Assembly (NCBI GenBank): GCA_044225565.1
Contig: JBGAIL010000008.1
Coordinates: 1-49,359, forward strand
Source of the DNA: CAVXAE01 sp044225565
GTDB taxonomy: Bacteria; Pseudomonadota; Gammaproteobacteria; Steroidobacterales; Steroidobacteraceae
Length of the DNA stretch: 49,359 nucleotides
Direction of reading: 5' to 3'
Each line of letters begins with the position of its first letter. Position 1 is the first letter of the stretch. The translations under genes and the position numbers were made by a program. The notes below the pieces were generated by a model. It did not search any database and was not told the origin of the DNA. It saw only the letters and a list, made by a program, of their open reading frames with translations. Shown here one piece after another: positions 43,102 through 49,359 of this stretch.

Positions 43102-43554
43102 TCAGGCCTTGAAGTGTTCGCGCAGGCGCGTGAGGAGACGGGATTGCGTGGCGGCGCCGGTGGTGGCGACGAAGATGGCGTCGTCGCCGGAGATGGTGCC
43201 GACCACTTCGGGCCATTCCGCCCTGTCGATGGCGACGGCGACGCTCTGCGCCGTGCCGATGGAAGTCTTGATGACGGTGAGGGAGGTGCCTGCCGTGCGG
43301 ATGTCCCGCACGAAGCGCGCGAGCGCGGAGAAATCGTCGTCCACGCGGGCGACCTCGTCCGGCGGCAGCACGTAGCGGCCAGCGGATTTCGAGACCTTGA
43401 GGTCCCGCAGGTCCCGGCTGACCGAGGACTGCGTGACGTCGTGGCCGGCCTTCTTCAGCAGGCGCACGAGCTCGGCCTGCCCGCCCACGGCACCCTCCTT
43501 GAGGATGCGCAGGATGGCGGCATGCCGGTCGCCTTGCTGGATATCCGCGTGCAT
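43102..43554 (-). CDS. argR: Arginine repressor ArgR
   Basis: Arginine-sensing repressor of 150 residues. The N-terminal winged helix has DVTQSSVSRDLRDLKVSK; the C-terminal oligomerisation and arginine-binding domain has TSIGTAQSVAVAIDR and EVVGTISGDDAIFVAT. Start 43554 (MHADIQQGD) was chosen because the helix-turn-helix spacing fits and the upstream in-frame codons read through the operator. It is the first gene of the arginine operon and is preceded by two ARG boxes (43549-43585) that overlap its start, so it is autoregulated. Confidence 0.95.
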   Translation of the reverse strand: MHADIQQGDRHAAILRILKEGAVGGQAELVRLLKKAGHDVTQSSVSRDLRDLKVSKSAGRYVLPPDEVARVDDDFSALARFVRDIRTAGTSLTVIKTSIGTAQSVAVAIDRAEWPEVVGTISGDDAIFVATTGAATQSRLLTRLREHFKA

Positions 43555-43585
43555 AAAAGTGCGCGGATTGTGCATATCTATGCAC
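43549..43585. promoter_or_regulatory. Two tandem ARG boxes (ArgR operator)
   Basis: GTGCATAAAAGTGCGC at 43549-43564 and GTGCATATCTATGCAC at 43570-43585 are spaced 21 bp centre to centre, the classical ARG-box arrangement (18-bp boxes with a 3-bp gap). The second is near-perfectly palindromic around its centre. The first overlaps the argR start codon. They probably control the entire arginine operon. Confidence 0.8.
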
Positions 43586-43662
43586 GGCGGGTCAAGGCCC
43601 ACCGGGCAGGGACGGTTTCTGCCCGGGACCGGCGGGGCCGGGCCGGCTGCACCGGCGGGTCG

Positions 43663-46600
43663 CTATTTCTCGATGGTGTAGACCAGGTCCGCGCCGCGGG
43701 CCTCGCCGACCTCGCTGCGGACGGTCCAGCGGTCGTTGAGGCTGTAGCGCATCTTGAGGGTGTTGATGGACTCCGCGAGGCTGATGCCGTAGCTCACGTA
43801 CAGGCGCGGCGAGAGGTACTTGCCGAGCACCAGCGAGGTCTCGTTGGAGAGGTTCTGCTCCACGCTCACATCCTCGATGCCCACTTTCGAGCCCAGCTGC
43901 TGCGCGAGGATCGCCCCGCCCTGGGCCAGCAGCTCACCCCCGCCGCCGACGGCCTGGCGCTGGGTGGTGGACTGGGTCTGCGTGCCCGCCGAGAGCGACC
44001 CGCCCGCGAGGATCAGCGAGAAGATCTGCGACTGGGGCAGGGGCGGCTCTGAGAAGAAGGTGAGCCGCGGCTGCAGCAGCGTGCCGCGCACGTTCACACC
44101 GGCCTTCACCTCGGGAAACTCCTTGATGGCGCGGATGTCGACGCCGGGATTGCCCACCGGCCCGCCGGCGAAGATCAACCGGCCCCGCTCGATATCGAGC
44201 TTGCGGCCGTAGGCCGCGTATTTGCCGTCCGCCACCGAGAGCTCGCCGGTGGCGCGGGTCATCTCCTCCTGCCCGCTGCGAACACGGATGCTGCCCGTGA
44301 GATGGCCGGTGAGGCCCGAAGTGTCGATGCTCACCTTGTCCGACAGCGCGAGCTCGATGTCCGTGACGACCTCGAAGCGCTTCGTGGGATCCTGCGCTTT
44401 CTCCCCCACGATGATCTCATCCGCGGAGGAGCGCACGGCATTGCGCAGGTCGGTGGGCTCGATCCTGGCGTAGGGCACTTCCACCCTGCCCGTCACGGTG
44501 ATGGCGCGACCGTCGATCGCGAAGTCGAGGTTCGGTGAGGCGTCGATGCGCGCTTCCGGCACGTCCGCGACTCGCAGGCGTTCGCCTTCCAGATGCAGCT
44601 TGCCGTAGGGAAGCGCGTCGTGCCACGCGAGCTTGCCATCGGTTCGCATCTGGCCTTCACCGATGCGCGCGGTGCCGTCGAAATCCAGCCCGTTGCCGCG
44701 GAGGCGCGCGTTGAGGTTCGCGTTCCGCAGCGCCATGTTCACCTGATACTGGTCGAGCTCCGCGTCGGAGAGGTGCACGTCGCCGTCGAGCAGCGGCGTG
44801 CCCGCCGTGCCGGCGAACGTCATCTCCGCTTCGAGCTTCCCTGCGGCGCGATCGATCTGCGGCGCGTACAGCGTGACGAAACCCAGCTCCGCCGTGTGGA
44901 CTTTCAGATGGCCCTGCAGCGGCATGCCCTCCCAGCGGGGTGCGCTGCGGGTCAGTACCGCCTTGCCTTCGATGGTGCCCACGGCGCCTGCATCGAGCCC
45001 CCTCGATGGTGCCCACGGCGCCTGCATCGAGCCCCACGCGCGCGTCGATGGCATCCGTAGTGGCATCGATGGTGACGAGGCCGGAGCCCAGCAGGATGCT
45101 CTGGCGCTTGCCGCTCGCGAGCCGATGCACCATGCGCGCATCGACGAGATCCGCGCGCAGGTTGCCCAACAACGGCTCGCCTTTCGCGCCGGAAGCACGA
45201 CCCGTGATCGTGAGGCTGCCGCGATAGTCCACTTCGGGAGTGAGTCCCGCCGTGAGCGTTCTCAACGGCAGCTCCGAGGCATTCAGGGTGGCCGCCCACT
45301 TCACGGGGCTCCACTCGCCATCCGCGCAGATACGGCCGGGTTGGCCGCGAAGGCAGAACCGGTCGGCGCGCATCTGCTGGCTCGATGCGAGCAATGCTAC
45401 GGGCTCCTCGAGCGAGAGATTGAGAGCGTCGCTGCCGGCGATGTCCAGCCGGGTGAGCTGCCCGTTCCAGGCGCCGCGCACGAAGCTGCCCGCGGCATTC
45501 AGTTTCAGGCTCAGATCCGGCGCTTTCGCTTCGAGCTCCGCCGTGTGCTGGCCTGGCGGCCCCTGCAGGCTGAAGCTCATGGCTTCGATGGTGCGCTTGC
45601 CGTATGCCAGGTCGCGCGCCTGCATCGAAACCGAGGCGGCGCGCGTGCTGCGCGAGTCGAAATCGACTTCCGCATCGAGGCGTGCCAGATGAATGCCCGA
45701 GTGCGACAGTGACTTGCCGTGAATGCTCGCGACCACCACGGGATCCTCGGCCGTTCCTTTCACGTGGCCCCGCGCGTCGAGATGCCCGTGACTGTCCTTG
45801 TCGATCCAGCTGAGGTCCTCGGCGGCGATGGCGAAGCCGACATCGACCTCGTCCGCGATGCGCCCGTTGGCTTCGATGCGGGTGCGGCCGAGACCCAGGC
45901 GGATATCGCCGAGCTCCCACACCTTGCCGCGCCGTGCGATGGCGCCGCCGCCGCTGGCCGCCACGCCGCGCAGGCTGCCGGCGAGGTTGCGCAGGGCGAA
46001 GCTGAAATCACCTTGGCTGTCGAAGCGCTCACCCTGCGCCTCGAAGCCGAAATCCACCTTGCCCGGGAGGTCCGCGCGCAGTGTCGCCGGGTTCACGCCG
46101 TACGCGCGGCCAGAGACGTGCCACCGGTCGTCTGGCGTCCACACGGCTTCGCCGGACAGCGTGGCGCGACCGCCGAAACCTTCGATGGAGACTTCGTCGA
46201 GGTAGGCGCGATCCTTCGCCAGGCGGCCGCGGCCTTCGGCCGGCATCGGCGGGAAGTCCTGAACGGCGAGAGGTCCCGTGGCGCGCCAGTCGTAAGGCCA
46301 GACGCCGCTCAGGTGATAGTTGCCGTTCGCGCTGCGCACGCCGACGTCGTTGCCCACCAGGGGCCAGCGAAAATCCTGCCAGGTACCCCGCAGATCGAGC
46401 CGCGGGCCGGCGTCCACCACGGTGATGCTGCCCGCGCCGCGCAGGGTGGCACCGGACGGATGCTTGATCTCGATGCGGTCTGCAGTGACCACGCGGTCTG
46501 CGTAGGAGCCTTCGAAGAGGCTCTCGAAGGCGCCGGCTTCGAGGCCCGCCGGGGTGAGTGGGCCATGGCCACCGAAGCCCTGCGAATCGCCCTGGACCGC

Positions 46601-47434
46601 GAGCGTTCCGGTGATGCGGCCCAGCGCGCCACCCGCTCCCCATGCGCGCAGGTCGAAGTCGTGCACTTGCGCATCGCCCGACCAGTTCCACTGGCTCGTC
46701 AGGTCTCGCGCCTGCCCGCGGAAATCCGCCCGGAACGGCGCCGTGAAATTCGCCTGGATGCCCAGCACGTCGAGGTCGCCATTTGCGGTGGCGTCGATGG
46801 TCCACACCGGCTGCTGAGGCCAGGTGAGGGTGATGCGTGCATCGCCCGTGATCTTCAGCGGATCGGCCGCGGACAGTTTGCTGTTGCCGCGGACGTGCAT
46901 GGCCTCCCAGTCGAAAGAGGTGTCGTAGAGCCGGATGGTGCGTGGCTTCACCGTGCCGGAGACGAAGTTGCCGGTGGTATCGAACCGCCGGCCATTCGTG
47001 GCGATGAGCGTTCCGGATTCGATGCGCCCGCCTTCCACGCGGATGATCAGACCCGGGGGCAGGAAGCGCAGCCGCGAAGGGCCGGTGACGGACCGCGAAC
47101 GGCGGTACACCTGTACGAACGCATGCTTCACCGTGGCCTGGCGTGCATCCACTGTCTGCCACAGCAGCGGCAGCAAAGCCACTTTGCCGCGGATGCCTTC
47201 GAACACGAGGTGGCAGCGCTCGTGGATGATCTCCACGCGGTCCGCTTCGAAGCCGCCGACCAGCGTGCCGCGCGTCGGGCCGATGTCGATCTGCGCCCGC
47301 CCGATGCGCTTCGGCACGTGAGTCACCACGAACTGCAGGCCCGCCTCGCTGACCGCGACGTACGTCACCACCGACAGCGGCAGCGCCACCAGCAGCAGGA
47401 CGACCGCGATGAGGATGAGCCGGCCGCGCGTCAC
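43663..47434 (-). pseudogene. tamB: TamB (translocation and assembly module inner-membrane protein), frameshifted by a duplication
   Basis: Large periplasm-spanning protein with an N-terminal membrane anchor (about 5-28), long repetitive beta-strand body and C-terminal DUF490/TamB domain (GVDIRAIKEFPEVKAGVNVRG, PPLPQSQIFSLILAGG). With TamA it supports outer-membrane protein and lipid transport. The reading frame runs from 47434 to about 45000 and then shifts. A 34-bp tandem duplication at 44969-45035 accounts for it: removing one copy joins both frames into 1246 codons. The peptide GLDAGAVGTIEG appears once in each frame around the junction. It overlaps tamA by 4 bp. If the sequence is right, the C-terminal third would not be made. 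Confidence 0.93.
44969..45035. repeat. Tandem duplication of a 34-bp unit inside tamB
   Basis: Copy 1 (44969-45002) and copy 2 (45003-45035) are the same TCGATGGTGCCCACGG-type unit, identical except that copy 1 has five C residues at its end and copy 2 four. Because 34 is not a multiple of 3, the duplication shifts the tamB frame. Confidence 0.95.
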
Positions 47435-49224
47435 AGCTTGGGCGAGAAGTTGATGTGCAGCCGCGGGCTGGCGCCCGGCTCGGACAGCGGCTGCGCGATG
47501 TCGATGCCCATCGTGACGACCGGGAGGCGCCAGCGGATGCCGAAGCCGGCCGAGTACTCGAGGGGATCGCCGAAGTCGTCGAAAGCATTGCCGGCGTCCG
47601 CGAACACGGCCACGCCGAGGTTGCGCGGCAGGTCGCGGATGATCTCCACGGTGCCGGTGAGCAGGTTCTTGCCGCCCACCTTCACAGCCTCCCGCACGTC
47701 ATTGCCATTGGCATCCTTTACGGTCACATATTCGACCGGAGACAGGTCGTTATAGCCGAAGCCGCGCACGCTGCGGTCTCCGCCCGCGAAGAAGCGCACG
47801 GAGCCTGGCAACTGGCTGAAGCGCGAGACCAGGCTCGCGCCCACTTCACCGCGCAACAGCAGATGCCACTTGCGGGAGAGGTCGAATACGCGCTCGGACT
47901 GTACGTGCAGCTGCAGGAAGTCTGCGTCCGAGCCGAAGATATTGTGCGAGCCGCGCAGCTCCGCGAAGAACTCCCGTGAGAAGAGCGCCTCGCCGAGATA
48001 CCCCTGCGGCACGGAAGCGAGGTTCACACCCGGAATGAGCAGGGTGTCCGTGCTCTTCTCCAGCAGCGATTCGGTGGTGGTGCGCGTGGCGGTGACGAAC
48101 CAGACGTACTGCCAGCGCCCGCGCACCTTGGTGATGCTGGGCTCGAAGTCGTAGTTTTCCGTGTCGAGGTCGGCGAGCTCGCGCTGCTCCGCGGTGAGCT
48201 CGAAGCCGAGCTTCTCGAGCGCCGGATCGCCGATGGGAATGAAGTAGCGGCCGGTCAGCTTCTGGGCGAGCGCCGCCGCCTCGAGCTCCGCCGTGAAGCG
48301 ATGGCCGCTGGTGTTCACGCGGCGGTCTTCCCAGGTGAGCCGCCCGCGCTCCTGCGTGTCCGTGCCATAGCCCAGGCCGACGGAGTAGCGGTGACGCCGG
48401 TTCGGCTGCGCGCGCAACGTCATGGGAACGATGTGCGTCTGCTTGTCCGCTTCGCCGGGCACGACCTCCACGGTGGAGAAATAGAGGCTGTCATCCAGGG
48501 CAAACTGGGTGCGGAGCACCTGGGTTAGATCGAAGGGGTCTCCTTCACGGTAGCGCATGAGTCGCCGGACCAGCGACTCCTTCACCGTGTCCTGCTCGAT
48601 GGTGGTCGCGCCGAAGTAGTAACGCTCGCCGGTTTCGAGCTCCAGGATCGCGCTCGCGACGTGTTTCTCCGGATCGACCCGTAACTCGTTGCGCACCAGG
48701 CGGGCGTCGAGGTAGCCGTACGTGGCTGCCGTGCGCTGCAGGTCGTCCCGGATCTTGTCGTACGCGGCGTGGTTGAGGCGCTTGCCCTCGCGCAGGGGAG
48801 GGTCGGCCGCCAGCCGTGCGAAGAGCGGCTCGTTCGCGCCGGCGCCACGCACGGCGATGGTGACGGACTCCATGATCACCGGCTCCCCGAGCTCGACCTC
48901 GATGGTCACCCGCCAATCGCCTTCGCGCACGGTCTCGAGGTCGGAGCGGATCGTGGGCTGGTAGTAGCCGAAAGGCTTCAGGGCGGCGCGCACCTCGCCG
49001 TCCACCCGCTCGTGCAGGCGCTCCAGCATCTGGGGGTTCAGCTCGTCGCTGGACCGATACCGCTCGAGGCTCAGGTAGACGAGGACGTTGGCGCGGATCT
49101 CTTCCTTATCGATGCCGCGCAGGTCGATGTCGATCTTCGCCCACGCGCCGCCACAGCCGAGCAGGCAGGCGGCCAGGAAGGCGTACCTGCCGCGGCGCCG
49201 CGCGGGTAGGGGGGATCGGGACAT
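47431..49224 (-). CDS. tamA: TamA (Omp85-family outer-membrane translocation module)
   Basis: Omp85 protein of 597 residues: signal peptide, about three POTRA domains (to about 265, for example GEPVIMESVTIAVRG, ETGERYYFGATTIE) and a 16-strand barrel with RFFAGGDRSVRGFGYNDLSP (the VRGF loop-6 motif). It ends in HINFSPKL rather than a terminal Phe. It works with TamB in autotransporter and outer-membrane assembly. The tamB start overlaps its last codons by 4 bp. Upstream sequence (49225-49359) shows no gene. Confidence 0.95.
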   Translation of the reverse strand: MSRSPLPARRRGRYAFLAACLLGCGGAWAKIDIDLRGIDKEEIRANVLVYLSLERYRSSDELNPQMLERLHERVDGEVRAALKPFGYYQPTIRSDLETVREGDWRVTIEVELGEPVIMESVTIAVRGAGANEPLFARLAADPPLREGKRLNHAAYDKIRDDLQRTAATYGYLDARLVRNELRVDPEKHVASAILELETGERYYFGATTIEQDTVKESLVRRLMRYREGDPFDLTQVLRTQFALDDSLYFSTVEVVPGEADKQTHIVPMTLRAQPNRRHRYSVGLGYGTDTQERGRLTWEDRRVNTSGHRFTAELEAAALAQKLTGRYFIPIGDPALEKLGFELTAEQRELADLDTENYDFEPSITKVRGRWQYVWFVTATRTTTESLLEKSTDTLLIPGVNLASVPQGYLGEALFSREFFAELRGSHNIFGSDADFLQLHVQSERVFDLSRKWHLLLRGEVGASLVSRFSQLPGSVRFFAGGDRSVRGFGYNDLSPVEYVTVKDANGNDVREAVKVGGKNLLTGTVEIIRDLPRNLGVAVFADAGNAFDDFGDPLEYSAGFGIRWRLPVVTMGIDIAQPLSEPGASPRLHINFSPKL

Positions 49225-49359
49225 CGGTCTTCAGTGGGCCAAAGGCAGGATTCTAGACCGCGAGATTCCGAAACGGGTTCCGCAGCGCGCCCCGCCCTCC
49301 CGATCAGACGGTGCCCCGGCACTGCTCGCAGCACGGGGCCAGGAGGGAGAGCGGGTCGA

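Noticed and set aside
44969..45035. Possible CRISPR or integron repeat
   Set aside because: Only two directly adjacent copies without spacers, lying within tamB; this is a tandem duplication.
43663..45198. Second tamB frame as an independent gene
   Set aside because: Its first 60 or so residues are out-of-frame translation; real similarity begins at GLDAGAVGTIEG, continuing the upstream tamB frame across the duplication.
45719..47755. Long + strand frame across tamB and the end of tamA
   Set aside because: Shadow of tamA/tamB; no recognised domain.
1..49359. tRNA, rRNA, insertion sequences or prophage
   Set aside because: No cloverleaf-like segments, transposase or phage genes were recognised; covariance-model searches could not be run here.

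Overview
The window is high-GC DNA from what looks like a free-living gammaproteobacterium. The gene order engB / diheme cytochrome c4 / dsbA next to polA, a CreA protein, LptM and a TamA-TamB pair all fit that class. The arginine genes are of the Xanthomonas/Bacteroidetes type (N-acylornithine transcarbamylase, matching ArgG and ArgH), which suggests a Xanthomonadales/Nevskiales/Steroidobacterales-like lineage. No tRNA, rRNA, insertion sequence, prophage or CRISPR array was seen. Coding density is very high, with many 1-8 bp overlaps between genes.

Region 1 (1-9.4 kb) is a sugar-acid catabolic island. A GH27 glycosidase is followed by a leftward operon (EamA transporter, SDR, FAH-family hydrolase, aldose 1-epimerase), a rightward pair (IlvD/Edd-type dehydratase and a DHDPS-like dehydratase/aldolase), a second SDR and a LacI regulator. 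Together they suggest release and non-phosphorylative oxidation of a pentose or 6-deoxyhexose, with L-arabinose the best guess. Two near-identical palindromic sites (4709-4722 and 8303-8316) lie in front of three of the transcription units and are probable LacI-family operators.

Region 2 (9.5-19.3 kb) has a hybrid histidine kinase, then a betaine/choline-type ABC transporter with permease and binding protein fused, creA, an exported amidohydrolase, a YjjJ-type HipA kinase with an AT-rich palindromic control region, and a PhzF-family enzyme. Region 3 (19.4-25.5 kb) has an exported DUF885 peptidase, an exported DUF1214-like protein and a TonB-dependent receptor. Region 4 (25.6-36.6 kb) is housekeeping: corA, dsbA, cytochrome c4, engB, a small outer-membrane barrel protein, polA with a DUF4870 protein and maiA, then a hotdog thioesterase, lptM and an S9 peptidase.

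Region 5 (36.6-43.6 kb) is a leftward arginine operon in the order argR-argG-[P-loop protein]-argC-argF'-argB-argH. It has two correctly spaced ARG boxes at argR. Its most interesting member is the P-loop protein at 40785-41858, which is not a standard arginine enzyme but is translationally coupled on both sides. The transcarbamylase carries Ala where the known acetyl- and succinyl-ornithine enzymes carry Glu or Pro. Region 6 (43.7-49.2 kb) is tamA-tamB.

Two genes are broken as given. argC has a one-base deletion in a C run near 40639, and tamB carries a 34-bp tandem duplication at 44969-45035 that shifts its frame. Both could be assembly errors or real mutations.
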